The notes beneath the pieces are model-generated. The model worked only from the letters and a program-made list of their open reading frames with translations. It made no database searches and was not told the DNA's origin. Positions 52,635-60,005 of a DNA stretch of 60,005 nt are shown in pieces (within the stretch, counting starts at the first letter, position 1; every line of letters begins with the position of its first letter). The position numbers and the translations under genes were made by a program. Source of the DNA: Actinomycetota bacterium. Its GTDB lineage: Bacteria; Actinomycetota; Actinomycetes; Actinomycetales; Microbacteriaceae. Location of the stretch: contig JAFDWK010000009.1 in NCBI GenBank assembly GCA_018268515.1, forward strand, positions 1 through 60,005. Reading direction: 5' to 3'.

Positions 52635-53785
52635 GCGGCGCTCGGGTGGGTGACGCCGCGATGAGCGAGGCATCCGCGCCGCCGACGCGGGAGGCGCTCA
52701 TCGACGCCGCCGCGATCACCGCCAACGTGCGGCATCTCCGCGAGGTCGCCGGCACCGCCGAGTTCATCGCCGTGGTCAAGGCCGACGGGTACGGCCACGG
52801 CGCGCCCGTCGCCGCCCGTGCCGCCATCGCGGGCGGCGCCACCCGGATCGGCACCGCCGACCTCGACGAGGCCCTCGCGCTCGCCCGGGCCGGCATCGAC
52901 GAGGTGCCGCTGCTGGCCTGGCTGCACACGCCGGGGCGTTGCTTCGAGGAGGCCGCGGCGGCCGGTGTCGAGATCGGGATCGGCTCCTGGGAGCAGCTCG
53001 AGGCGGCCGGTGCGGCCGGGCGGGACGGACGGCCCGTCGGCGTCCACCTCAAGCTCGAGACCGGGCTCGGCCGGGGCGGTGCGGCGCCCGCGGACTGGCC
53101 GGCGCTGTTCGCGCGCGCGAGCGCGCTCGAGGACGCGGGGCGCGTGCGGGTGGTGGGGGTGTTCAGCCACCTCTCCGGCACATCCCGCGAAGACGACCTC
53201 GCCCAGGTCGGCGCCTTCGAGCGGGGGATCGAGATGGCTCGGCGTGCCCGGCTCGACCCGCCGCTGCGGCACCTCGCGGCGACGGCGGCCGCCGTCTCGC
53301 TGCCCGAGGCGCGGTTCACCGCGGTGCGCGTGGGCCTCGGCATCTACGGGCTCTCCCCGTTCGCGGGGGTCTCCTCCGTAGACCTCGGCCTGCGGCCCGC
53401 GATGACGCTGCGGGCGCCGGTCGCGGCCGTGCGGCGCGTCGAGGCCGGCCAGGGCGTGTCCTACGGCTACGACCACCGCACCACGGGTGCGACGACCCTC
53501 GCCCTGGTCCCGCTCGGCTACGCCGACGGGATCCCGCGGCACGCCTCCGGGCGTGCGCCAGTGCTGCTGGGCGGGCACCGGTACACGATCGCCGGGCGGG
53601 TCGCCATGGACCAGTTCGTCATCGACGTCGGCGACCGCCCGGTCCGCGCGGGCGACCTCGTGACCGTCTTCGGGGATCCGGTCTCCGGTGCGCCGTCCGC
53701 GGAGGAATGGGCGGACGCCGCCGACACGATCAACTACGAGATCGTGACCCGCATCGGCGCCCGGGTGGCGCGCCGCGCCCTCTGA
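52631..53785 (+). CDS. alr: Alanine racemase (catabolic, in the dad operon)
   Basis: 384 residues. The PLP lysine is K50 in AVVKADGYGHG, the second catalytic residue Y278 in GVSYGYDHR, and GLGRGG, ATAAAVSLPEARFTAVRVGLGIYG and MDQFVIDVG are typical. The first 10 residues (SGARVGDAAM) are variable; ATG 52661 is a possible alternative. Coupled by ATGA to dadA, which marks it as the catabolic rather than the wall-synthesis racemase, though it could serve both if it is the only copy. Confidence 0.94.
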   Translation: MSGARVGDAAMSEASAPPTREALIDAAAITANVRHLREVAGTAEFIAVVKADGYGHGAPVAARAAIAGGATRIGTADLDEALALARAGIDEVPLLAWLHTPGRCFEEAAAAGVEIGIGSWEQLEAAGAAGRDGRPVGVHLKLETGLGRGGAAPADWPALFARASALEDAGRVRVVGVFSHLSGTSREDDLAQVGAFERGIEMARRARLDPPLRHLAATAAAVSLPEARFTAVRVGLGIYGLSPFAGVSSVDLGLRPAMTLRAPVAAVRRVEAGQGVSYGYDHRTTGATTLALVPLGYADGIPRHASGRAPVLLGGHRYTIAGRVAMDQFVIDVGDRPVRAGDLVTVFGDPVSGAPSAEEWADAADTINYEIVTRIGARVARRAL

Positions 53786-53917
53786 GCGCCCGGGTCATCG
53801 GCCCCGGTCGACCGTGGGCGGGCGGGGACTCCCGCGATCTCGCCGGGGCGATCGCGACAATCCCGAGCCTTCGGCGGTGCGCGGACCGGCGCCGCGACGC
53901 GCGAGCCGGGGGTGCGG

Positions 53918-54547
53918 TCAGGCGAGCAGTGCCGCGGTCAGGGTCTCATCCATCCAGCGGATGAACTCCTCGGACGAGTACCCGCACCGCCGCACGAGGA
54001 GTTCGTGGGTCTCCGGGCCGGCGATCGCCCAGGCCGTGTCACGCGCCGCGTCGCGGCTGAGGCCGGGGCGCAGTTCGGCATCGGGGATGTGCGCGACGAC
54101 GCGCGCCATGGTGCCCCGGCGCATGGACTGCAGCTGGTCCCAGTCGGCGGCGATCTCAGCATCGACCGAGGCGGCGTCGCGGTAGAGCTTCCAGCCCGTT
54201 CCGGCGGTCTCGGCGACGGCGCCGACGAGTGTCGCCAGCTGTGCGGTGATCTCGCGGCCGGTCTTCCCCGCGAAGAGCCCCCCGATGTCCTCGAGCGGGC
54301 CGAGGCCCTCCCGCAGACCGGCGGTCAGGTACTCCCGCAGCAGGGCTCGTTTGCTGCCCCACGCCAGGTAGAGCGTCGGCACCGTGACCCCGGCCCGCTT
54401 CGCGATGCGGCTGACGGTCGCGCGGACATAGCCGTGCTCGGTGAACTCCTCGGCGGCCGCCTGCAGCAGCCGGTGCTGCGTTTCGCGTCGTGACGCCGCA
54501 CCGACCCTGGCCTGACGGCTCACGGCGCCGTCGCCCTTCGAGGTCAT
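53918..54547 (-). CDS. TetR-family transcriptional regulator
   Basis: 209 residues. The N-terminal helix-turn-helix reads RLLQAAAEEFTEHGYVRATVSRIAKRAGVTVPTLYLAWGSKRALL, with a ligand-binding region of unknown specificity behind it. ATG 54547 is chosen; a GTG three codons upstream is possible. It is divergent from the CocE-like hydrolase gene. The gap holds TTAA-N6-TTAA (54571-54584), which could be its operator. Confidence 0.93.
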   Translation of the reverse strand: MTSKGDGAVSRQARVGAASRRETQHRLLQAAAEEFTEHGYVRATVSRIAKRAGVTVPTLYLAWGSKRALLREYLTAGLREGLGPLEDIGGLFAGKTGREITAQLATLVGAVAETAGTGWKLYRDAASVDAEIAADWDQLQSMRRGTMARVVAHIPDAELRPGLSRDAARDTAWAIAGPETHELLVRRCGYSSEEFIRWMDETLTAALLA

Positions 54548-54654
54548 GACCTTCACTCTACCGGATGCTCTTAAGCGGTGTTAAAATTCATGCGGCTGCT
54601 CGACAACCCGAGGCTGGTACCGCGGGCCCCAGCCTCGAGAGCGAGGTCGCTGCG

Positions 54655-56367
54655 ATGCCGGACATTCGGGAGGTGCCCTGGCGGCGTCCGGGCCGTGCCG
54701 CTTACGCGCGCCGGCGCCTCGGCAATGCGATGCACCCGCCGGTGACCGTTCTGCCCGCGCCGGCGCAGCTGGTGCGGGAGCACGACGTCGAGGTGCCGAT
54801 GCGCGATGGCGTCGTGCTGCGCGTCAACGTCTACCGGCCGGCCGGCGCCGGACCCTTCCCGGTGATCCTGTCGGTGCATCCCTACGGCAAGGACGCGGTG
54901 CCGACCCGAACGCGTCGGGGCTGGAAGCTGAACTTCCAGTTCCGCATCCTGAATCAACCGGAGCCGATCCGGATCTCCGACCTCACCGGCTGGGAGGCGC
55001 CGGATCCGGCGTGGTGGGTCGCCCGGGGATACGCCGTCGTCAACGCGGACGAGCGCGGCGCGGGCACCTCCGACGGCACCGGTTCGCTGCTGACGGACGC
55101 CGAGGCGCAGGACGGCTGGGACCTGGTCGAGTGGGCCGGCGCGCAGCCCTGGTCGAACGGCAGGGTGGGGATGCTGGGCGTCTCGTATCTGGCCATCTCG
55201 CAGTACAAGATCGCGGTATCGGATCCGCCCAGCCTGAAGGCGATCTGCCCGTGGGAGGGCTTCACCGACGCCTACCGCGACTTCATGACCCCGGGCGGTG
55301 TCGTCGAAGACGGATTCTCGCGGATCTGGCAGGCGGGCATGAGGCGGGTGGCGCGGCTCCACGGCGACCTGCGCGTCGACCGGCGACGTCATCCGCTGCG
55401 CGACTCCTGGTGGGAGTCCCTTACGCCGGCGCTGGAGAAGATCACCGTGCCGATGCTGGTCTGCGCCAGTTTCTCGGACGCGAACCTGCACAGCATCGGA
55501 TCCTTCCGCGCCCTGCAGAAGGTCGGCTCGCCCGAGCGCTTCGCCTACCTGCATCGCGGGCCGAAATGGTCGACGTTCTACGGCGAGGAGGCCACCGCGG
55601 CGCAGCTGGCCTTCTTCGATCGCCACCTGCGCGAACCGGATCCGACCGTCCCGCAGCCACCCCCGCCTCCGCGCGTACGGCTGGAGGTGCGCGAGGATCA
55701 CGACCGCGTGGTGGAGGTCCGGGCGGAGAACGAATGGCCTCTGGCGCGCACCTCATGGACGCCCCTCTATCTGGCCGCCGACGGGCTGCTGTCGGAGGCG
55801 GCGGGCGGAGCCGGCACGGCCTCGTTCGACCTGCGACGCAATGCCGCGGCGTTCACCTACACCTTCGCGAACGACACCGAGATCACCGGACCGATGGATC
55901 TCACGCTGTGGGCATCGGTGCGCAGCGCGGACGGCGACGCGAACCTGTTCGTCGGCGTCGAGAAGCTCCGCGACGGTGCCGTCGTGCCGTTCGAGGGCTC
56001 CTACGGCTACGGCCGGGCGCGCGTGGCGATCGGACAGCTGCGCCTGTCGATGCGCGAGGTGGATGTCGCAGCATCGACGCCGCACCAGCCGGAGCACGCG
56101 TTCCGGACCAGGCGGCCGCTCGCGCCCGGGGAGGTGGTGCGGCTGGACATCCCGCTGTCACCGTCGGCGACCCTGTTCCGGGCGGGCGACGCGCTGCGCC
56201 TGCTGGTGGCGGGCCGCTATCCCGAACCGCGCAACCCGCTGTTCGGGCACTTTCCCGCGCACTACGAGTCCAGCTCGCGGGGCCGGTGCGTGCTGCACTG
56301 GGATGCCCAGCGTCCGGCACGCCTGGACGTGCCCGTCATCCCTCGAGGAACCCAGGAGAAGTCATGA
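54655..56367 (+). CDS. CocE/NonD-family hydrolase
   Basis: 570 residues of the cocaine-esterase / X-Pro dipeptidyl-peptidase class of alpha/beta hydrolases. The N-terminal domain starts at HDVEVPMRDGVVLRVNVYRP. The nucleophile is S177 in GMLGVSYLAIS, and the C-terminal part is a jelly-roll (FTNDTEITGPMDLTLWAS type, SRNPLFG, then HPEYSS-like strand). No signal peptide is evident, so it is probably cytoplasmic and acts on an ester or amide. The ATG at 54655 is preferred; 54565 would add 30 unlikely residues. Divergent from tetR, so probably repressed by it. Confidence 0.9.
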   Translation: MPDIREVPWRRPGRAAYARRRLGNAMHPPVTVLPAPAQLVREHDVEVPMRDGVVLRVNVYRPAGAGPFPVILSVHPYGKDAVPTRTRRGWKLNFQFRILNQPEPIRISDLTGWEAPDPAWWVARGYAVVNADERGAGTSDGTGSLLTDAEAQDGWDLVEWAGAQPWSNGRVGMLGVSYLAISQYKIAVSDPPSLKAICPWEGFTDAYRDFMTPGGVVEDGFSRIWQAGMRRVARLHGDLRVDRRRHPLRDSWWESLTPALEKITVPMLVCASFSDANLHSIGSFRALQKVGSPERFAYLHRGPKWSTFYGEEATAAQLAFFDRHLREPDPTVPQPPPPPRVRLEVREDHDRVVEVRAENEWPLARTSWTPLYLAADGLLSEAAGGAGTASFDLRRNAAAFTYTFANDTEITGPMDLTLWASVRSADGDANLFVGVEKLRDGAVVPFEGSYGYGRARVAIGQLRLSMREVDVAASTPHQPEHAFRTRRPLAPGEVVRLDIPLSPSATLFRAGDALRLLVAGRYPEPRNPLFGHFPAHYESSSRGRCVLHWDAQRPARLDVPVIPRGTQEKS

Positions 56368-56709
56368 AGAAGCGCACATCGGCGCCTCGGTTTCTCGCCG
56401 CCGCTCTGCTGGCCTTCGCGCCGGCGGTGACCACGACCGCATGCACCGGCGACACCGCGCCCGGGGCGCGGCGTCGAGCTCCTCGCCGCCGGCGCGGGGT
56501 CGGAGCAGATCTTCACCTACGACCAGCGGATCAGATACGCCTTCGACCGGCCGATGCAGTTCGCTCCCGGGACCAACTGGAGCTACGCCCACACCAGCTT
56601 CATGATCCTCGGCACCATTCTTCAATCCGGCCTGGGGCACGCCGGACGGCGCGGCGGAGACCACCACGCCGGTCGGTTCATGGCCTCGCTCTTCTGCGAC
56701 GCGGCCTGA
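56364..56709 (+). pseudogene. Remnant of a beta-lactamase-fold (serine hydrolase) lipoprotein
   Basis: ATG 56364 overlaps the hydrolase stop (ATGA) and begins a good lipoprotein signal: KKRTSAPRFLAAALLAFAPA with lipobox TTAC. After GDTAPGAR the frame is lost. In another frame from about 56464 reads RGVELLAAGAGSEQIFTY, then DQRIRYAFDRPMQFAPGTNWSYAHTSF and MILGTILQSGLG, the middle of a penicillin-binding/beta-lactamase-like domain (P-G-x-x-W-x-Y-x-x-T-x-x-x-L-G). The S-x-x-K active site and C-terminal half are missing. It is a deletion plus frameshift remnant, ending at TGA 56709. Confidence 0.78.
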
Positions 56710-56781
56710 AGTTCACAGCGGCGCCTGTAGGGCCGATGTCTACCATGTGGGTGGCAGTGATCGTGTGCGAGAGGGGACCGT

Positions 56782-57711
56782 GTGAGAACGAGTATTCCGA
56801 GTCCGCCTCAGCAGTGGGCGCAGTTTCAGATCGGCCCGGTGACGATCCACACGTACGCGTTGTGCATCATCGCCGGCATCATCGTCGCGACGCTCATCCT
56901 CGGGCGCCGCTTGAAGAGACGCGGCATCGAGACCGGTTTCGCGATCGACATCGCCCTCTGGTCGGTGCCGCTCGGCATCGTCTGCGCACGGTTCTACCAT
57001 GTGTTCACCCACGTGGAGGACTACTTCGCCCCCGGCGACAACCTCTGGAATGTGTTCGCCATCTGGGACGGCGGCAACGCCCTGTATGGCTCCCTGATCG
57101 GCGGAACTGTTGGCATCCTCATCGCCTGCCGCCGCGCCCGGGTGCGCTTCTGGAGCGTCGCGGACGCCCTGGCTCCGGCGCTGCTCGTCGCCCAGTCCCT
57201 CGGCCGGCTCGGAAACTACTTCAACCATGAGCTGTTCGGCCTGCCGACCACGCTCCCATGGGGATTGCAGATCGAGGCGACGAATCCGAAGTTCCCGCCC
57301 GGAATGGCACCGGGAACGCTGTTCCAGCCATTGTTCCTGTACGAGATCATCTGGAACCTGCTCGGGTTCGCCGTGATCCTGTGGTTCGAGCGTCGGTTCA
57401 CGTTGCAGTGGGGCAAGGTCCTCGCCCTTTATCTGATCTGGTACGGCACCGGGCGCAGCTACCTGGAATCGATCCGGATCGACCCGTCCAGCATCGGCTT
57501 CTTCAACATTCCGGCGAACGTGTGGGCATCACTTGCCGCAGTCGCGCTCGGCATCATCCTGCTGATCGTGCAGGCCAAGCGTCATCCCGGCGCGGAACCG
57601 TCGGCGTTCATCGGGACGTCCCGGGCGGCGCTCGAGCCGCAGGAGTCGGACTCGTCGGAACGGTACCCGACCAGCAGCAGCCGAGCGAGAGAGGCGCAAG
57701 CGCCACGCTGA
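56782..57711 (+). CDS. lgt: Prolipoprotein diacylglyceryl transferase
   Basis: 309 residues with seven hydrophobic segments. It transfers diacylglyceryl from phosphatidylglycerol to the lipobox Cys of prolipoproteins. Signature GRLGNYFNHELFG lies at residues 141-153. Also present are ARFYHVFTH, GGNALYGSLIGG and the C-terminal WYGTGRSYLESIRID. The tail after about residue 262 is hydrophilic and variable. GTG 56782 has weak GAGAGGGGACC; that start keeps the first helix intact. Needed by the lipoproteins of this window, such as the substrate-binding protein at 44854. Confidence 0.96.
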   Translation: MRTSIPSPPQQWAQFQIGPVTIHTYALCIIAGIIVATLILGRRLKRRGIETGFAIDIALWSVPLGIVCARFYHVFTHVEDYFAPGDNLWNVFAIWDGGNALYGSLIGGTVGILIACRRARVRFWSVADALAPALLVAQSLGRLGNYFNHELFGLPTTLPWGLQIEATNPKFPPGMAPGTLFQPLFLYEIIWNLLGFAVILWFERRFTLQWGKVLALYLIWYGTGRSYLESIRIDPSSIGFFNIPANVWASLAAVALGIILLIVQAKRHPGAEPSAFIGTSRAALEPQESDSSERYPTSSSRAREAQAPR

Positions 57712-57796
57712 ACGCGTGCAGCCCGGCCGTACGGCAAGGGGAATCGGATATCGTCCGAAACGACGGACGGGCTCGGAGCTGGCCTCGGTCGTGCCA

Positions 57797-58246
57797 TCAA
57801 CGTCGGTCGCGTCGATGTCGACAACAACTGTTCGTACCGCGGCCCGTGCGCACATCTTCGGCTGCTGCGGGGGCGTCCAGAACGGGGCGGCGCGCGATGA
57901 CGTCGAGGAGTCGCCATGCGTTGCTCGAGCGTCGGACGGTGAGCCGTGTGGTCCATGCCGTCTGGATCCGGTCGATGTCGGTGATGAGCTGTCTCGCGTT
58001 CGAGATGGCGCGCATCGACGCGCTGGCGAATGCCATCACGATCGGGGAGACATCGCCTTCTCGATACATCGTGAGAGCCCGGTGGTATCCCTTCACGTCG
58101 GCGAGCAGGCCGGCAGAGACGGGTACTGCCACGTTCCTGGTGATGCCGTGGCGGCGGAGCATGGCCTGCGCGAGTGCGCGCCCGGTGCGTCCGTTGCCAT
58201 CGCTGAACGGATGGATCGTCTCGAACTGCGCATGCGCGACAGCCAC
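57797..58246 (-). pseudogene. Fic-domain protein remnant
   Basis: The intact piece holds the Fic core: HAQFETIHPFSDGNGRTGR (motif H-P-F-x-D-G-N-G-R-x-x-R, complete) then ALAQAMLRRHGIT and VPVSAGLLADVKGYHRALTMYREGD. Upstream coding similarity continues in frame without a start (AIRAFARRLDVPSPTSVAV, to about 58290) and then ends. Downstream, RRPVLDAPAAAEDVRT runs out into unrelated sequence. The N-terminal inhibitory part and the C-terminal helix-turn-helix are thus missing. The Fic motif itself looks active, but the protein is truncated at both ends, so this is most likely a pseudogene. Confidence 0.75.
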
Positions 58247-58372
58247 GGATGTGGGCGAGGGGACATCGAGCCGTCTGGCGAAGGCTCGTATCGCCTGAGT
58301 CGGAGCCCGTCGCGGCTTGCCAGGTCTTGCCCTCCCTGCCCAACTCGGCGAGTTCGCTTTCTGCCTGACCGA

Positions 58373-58415
58373 GGGTTGTCCTTATGAGTAGACGGGTTAC
58401 TCATAAGGACAACCC
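58373..58415. repeat. Perfect 18-bp inverted repeat
   Basis: GGGTTGTCCTTATGAGTA (58373-58390) and its exact complement TACTCATAAGGACAACCC (58398-58415) with loop GACGGGT. It is AT-richer than its surroundings and lies just upstream of the decayed N-terminus of the Fic remnant. It could be the operator of a lost Fic/antitoxin operon or the end of a mobile element. There is no T-run, so a simple terminator is less likely. Confidence 0.8.
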
Positions 58416-58494
58416 GCCGCGTGTATGGGCAACGATGCGCCGAAGAGGCGGCTCGATGAGCGGGGGGCCCGGCACAAGCTCCGCGGGGAGGTGT

Positions 58495-58572
58495 CTCGAC
58501 TCGCTTCGCTCGCTCAACGACCGGGGTGTGCTCCCTCAATGACCGGCCCTTCGACAGGTTCAGGGGCCCACC
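58495..58572. repeat. Composite of the two dispersed elements
   Basis: TCTCGACTCGCTTCGCTCGCTCAACGACC (arm of the palindromic family) is followed by GGCCCTTCGACAGGTTCAGGGGCC, the reverse complement of the CCTGAACCTGTCGAAGGGCC element at 49288-49308. Both repeat families thus meet in one copy. Confidence 0.75.
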
Positions 58573-58611
58573 CGGGGGTGCGGGGGAGCGGCGCAGAAAC
58601 CGCACCCCACC

Positions 58612-58656
58612 AGGAAAAAGACGAAACCCCCGCGATGTAGAAGCTACGCGAGGGTT
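58612..58656 (-). terminator. Terminator of the tRNA operon (minus strand)
   Basis: Read on the minus strand: AACCCTCGCGTAG, loop CTT, CTACATCGCGGGGGTT, then TTCGTCTTTTT. This is a GC-rich stem with one mismatch and a clear T-run. A second small hairpin (GGGTGAT...ATCACCC, 58661-58681) lies between it and the tRNA-Phe 3' end. Confidence 0.8.
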
Positions 58657-58684
58657 CCTGGGGTGATTGTAACGATCACCCTTG

Positions 58685-58757
58685 TGGCTCCGACCGGCAT
58701 CGATCCGGTGACCTTTCGATTTTCAGTCGAACGCTCTACCAACTGAGCTACAGAGCC
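58685..58757 (-). tRNA. tRNA-Phe (GAA)
   Basis: 73 bases on the minus strand. GGCTCTG pairs with CGGAGCC, with discriminator A. The D-loop has AGCTCAGTTGGTAGAG, the anticodon loop CTGAAAA gives anticodon GAA, and the T-arm has GATCGATGCC as a variant of GTTCGAATCC. No CCA is encoded. Last gene of the Glu-Asp-Phe transcript. Confidence 0.95.
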
Positions 58758-58798
58758 GCACAAGTCCGAAGGTGGAAGCTTCTGACCTGCGTCCTAGA

Positions 58799-58828
58799 CG
58801 ACAGGCCTTTCCGAGGAAAGGCCTGTCG
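58799..58828. other. 14-bp perfect hairpin between the Asp and Phe tRNA genes
   Basis: CGACAGGCCTTTCC (58799-58812) is complementary to GGAAAGGCCTGTCG (58815-58828) around a two-base centre. There is no T-run on either strand. As it lies inside a tRNA transcript it may be a processing or partial termination site. Confidence 0.7.
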
Positions 58829-58835
58829 CTGGGAG

Positions 58836-58909
58836 CGACCCTGACGGGACTTGAACCCGCGACCTCCGCCGTGACAGGGCGGCACGCTAACCAACTGCGC
58901 TACAGGGCC
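58836..58909 (-). tRNA. tRNA-Asp (GTC)
   Basis: 74 bases on the minus strand. GGCCCTG pairs with CAGGGTC, discriminator G. D-arm AGCGCAGTTGGTTAGCGT, anticodon loop CTGTCAC gives GTC, and T-loop GGTTCAAGTCC. No encoded CCA. Confidence 0.96.
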
Positions 58910-58936
58910 AGAACTATGAAATTGTATCGGAAAGAG

Positions 58937-59009
58937 TGACCCCAACGGGATTCGAACCCGTGCTACCGCCGTGAAAGGGCGGCGTCCTAGGCCGCTAAAC
59001 GATGGGGCC
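58937..59009 (-). tRNA. tRNA-Glu (TTC)
   Basis: 73 bases on the minus strand. GGCCCCA pairs with TGGGGTC, discriminator A. D-arm TTTAGCGGCCTAGGACG, anticodon loop CTTTCAC gives TTC, T-arm CGGGTTCGAATCCCG. First gene of the tRNA operon. Confidence 0.96.
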
Positions 59010-59045
59010 GGAGGCGAACCTCGGGGGTTCCCTTGCCGACGCTCA

Positions 59046-59076
59046 AGCATAAGGGGTTCCTGAGGGAAAACGCCAA
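59046..59076 (-). promoter_or_regulatory. Candidate promoter of the tRNA operon
   Basis: On the minus strand TTGGCG (59071-59076) and TATGCT (59046-59051) are 19 bases apart. The -10 box is good, the spacing long. The expected start near 59039 gives a 30-base leader before tRNA-Glu. Confidence 0.4.
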
Positions 59077-59206
59077 TCGAGGGCGCGTCGCTCTGGATCC
59101 CGGGCGTGTCCGGGAGGAGAATGAAGGGCGCTCCCCGCGCGTTCCCGAGCGCGTGGTCAAGGTCGGAAGATCCGAAGAATTCCCGATCCCGAGCCGGATC
59201 CGAGGG

Positions 59207-59235
59207 TTGCGAACGGGGCTGATGTTGTTAGTGTG
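59207..59235 (+). promoter_or_regulatory. Candidate promoter of the secreted coiled-coil gene
   Basis: TTGCGA (59207-59212), 17 bases, then TAGTGT (59230-59235). The start would be near 59242, with a leader of about 25 bases holding the AAAGGGAG ribosome site before GTG 59267. Both boxes fit the actinobacterial sigma-70 pattern. Confidence 0.5.
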
Positions 59236-59266
59236 ACTTGTGTGAAACCGGCGAAAGGGAGCCGCG

Positions 59267-60005
59267 TGAACCACGCGAACATCGAAGACGTCCGCCGCGA
59301 ACCTGGCCAGACACCGCTCGCTCGGCGCGCCCGCTCGCCTCGCCGTGGCCGCCGTAACGCCGCCGCGCTCAGCATCACCGCCATCGGCGCGCTGGTCCTG
59401 GGCCTGTTCCTCGGCACCCCCGCCGCCTACGCGGATGACTACCCGAGCTGGGACGACGTGCAGGCCGCGAAGGCCAACGAAGCAGCCACGGCGACCGAGG
59501 TCTCCCGGATCCAGGGGCTCATCGCGTCCCTCACCCAGAACGTCGCCGACACCAAGGCGGCGGCCGAGGCCGCCGGCAACGAGGCCTTCGCGGCGCAGCA
59601 GGCGGCGAACGCCCAGGCCCGCCGCACGGATGACCTGCAGGCACAGGCCGACACGCAGAAGAAAACGGCGGACGATGCCGCCAGCAAGGCCGGGCAGATC
59701 GCCGCGCAGCTCTCGCGCGACGGCGGCGACACCACGGCTCTGCAGCTGTTCTTCTCGAAGTCCACGGCGAACAAGGACGAGCTGCTGCAGAAGCTCGGAC
59801 AGATGGATCGTGTGCTGTCGGGCACGCAGGCCATCTACGACAAGGCGCTCGAGGCGAAGAACACCGCCCAGTCGCTGACCGACCAGGCCACCAAGGCGCG
59901 CGCCGAGCGCGACCGCCTCTCCCAGGTCGCGCAGGACAAGCTCAAGGCCGCACAGGTGGCGGCCGCCGCCGCACAAGCGGCGCTGACCGAACAGCAGTCC
60001 CACCT
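59267..60005 (+). CDS. Secreted coiled-coil protein, probably a NlpC/P60 (C40) peptidase (3' partial)
   Basis: 246 residues are visible; the gene runs off the window. A long basic N-terminus (REPGQTPLARRARSPRRGRR) leads to a hydrophobic signal core (AAALSITAIGALVLGLFLG) and a cleavage site near AYADDYPSW. The mature part is an extended coiled coil rich in Ala, Gln, Lys and Glu (VSRIQGLIASLTQNVADTKA ... TALQLFFSKSTANKDELLQKL). This arrangement is the N-terminal half of RipA/NlpC-P60-like wall hydrolases of Microbacteriaceae; the catalytic domain would be past the edge, so the enzyme call is inference. GTG 59267 is supported by AAAGGGAG at 59255-59262. Confidence 0.8.

Larger units (their letters stand above)
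58247..58684. other. 438-bp region upstream of the Fic remnant: palindrome, repeats and tRNA terminator, no gene
   Basis: Apart from decayed Fic-like sequence up to about 58290 it holds an 18-bp-arm palindrome, a copy of the dispersed elements and the terminator of the tRNA operon, each listed separately. Open frames across it do not look coding. Confidence 0.6.

Noticed and set aside
58093-58605. Minus-strand frame with MSNPSTHKDNP after the palindrome as an antitoxin gene
   Set aside because: It runs through repeats and in another frame over the Fic core; composition is Arg/Pro-rich and no family is visible.

Overview
The window is about 70 percent G+C, with strong G/C third-position use, frequent GTG starts and many ATGA/GTGA four-base gene overlaps. 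Gene content (mycoredoxin, PknB-like kinase, FHA and PP2C proteins, DUF222/HNH endonuclease, a YbaB/WXG100-like pair, a NlpC/P60-type envelope protein) points to an actinobacterium, most likely Microbacteriaceae (Microbacterium-like). The assignment is by gene content only; no rRNA gene is present.

Layout. (1) 1-15782: one long plus-strand operon. It holds a giant Ig-like/FnIII surface protein (5' end outside the window), a MoxR ATPase, a DUF58 protein, a membrane transglutaminase-like protein whose catalytic Cys is replaced, an RDD-FHA protein, a PP2C phosphatase, an FHA protein, a transmembrane Ser/Thr kinase and an FHA/helix-turn-helix protein. Most of these are translationally coupled, and together they form a phospho-Thr signalling module attached to a surface protein. 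(2) 15788-19583: after a strong hairpin comes a compact type VII-style polymorphic toxin locus: a YbaB-like protein, a small WXG100-like protein and a 413-residue toxin. The toxin C-terminus carries the W/E/W/E signature of ADP-ribosyl cyclases. A putative immunity gene follows, then a start-less duplicated orphan toxin cassette and a second putative immunity gene. (3) 19662-29796: mostly housekeeping genes: a degenerate recombinase-like protein, a frameshifted Zn alcohol dehydrogenase, malate dehydrogenase, a zinc metalloprotease, aldehyde dehydrogenase, a GPH-type transporter, mycoredoxin, a GT2-GtrA glycosyltransferase and a polysaccharide deacetylase. (4) 29852-33552: a minus-strand operon of ABC exporter plus DesK-like two-component system. 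(5) 33764-39904: HNH endonuclease, RidA, small membrane proteins, a secreted esterase and a second NarL-type two-component system. (6) 40100-45954: a GntR fragment, a CitA/CitB-type two-component system, and a divergent nitrate/sulfonate-type ABC importer.

(7) 46090-53785: a membrane protein/XRE pair with a readable promoter-operator, a membrane protein, an amidohydrolase, a divergent EamA exporter/MarR pair with twin operators, and an Lrp / D-amino-acid dehydrogenase / alanine racemase unit for alanine catabolism. (8) 53918-57711: TetR, a CocE-type hydrolase, the remains of a beta-lactamase-fold lipoprotein, and lgt. (9) 57797-60005: a Fic remnant, a large palindrome, a Glu-Asp-Phe tRNA operon on the minus strand with a terminator, and the 5' part of a secreted coiled-coil (C40 peptidase-type) gene running off the end.

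Intergenic spaces carry a dispersed family of palindromic elements built on GTTGAGCGAGC / GAGACGAAACGC or CCTGAGCTTGTCGAAGGG. Several gene remnants (GntR, Fic) lie next to them.
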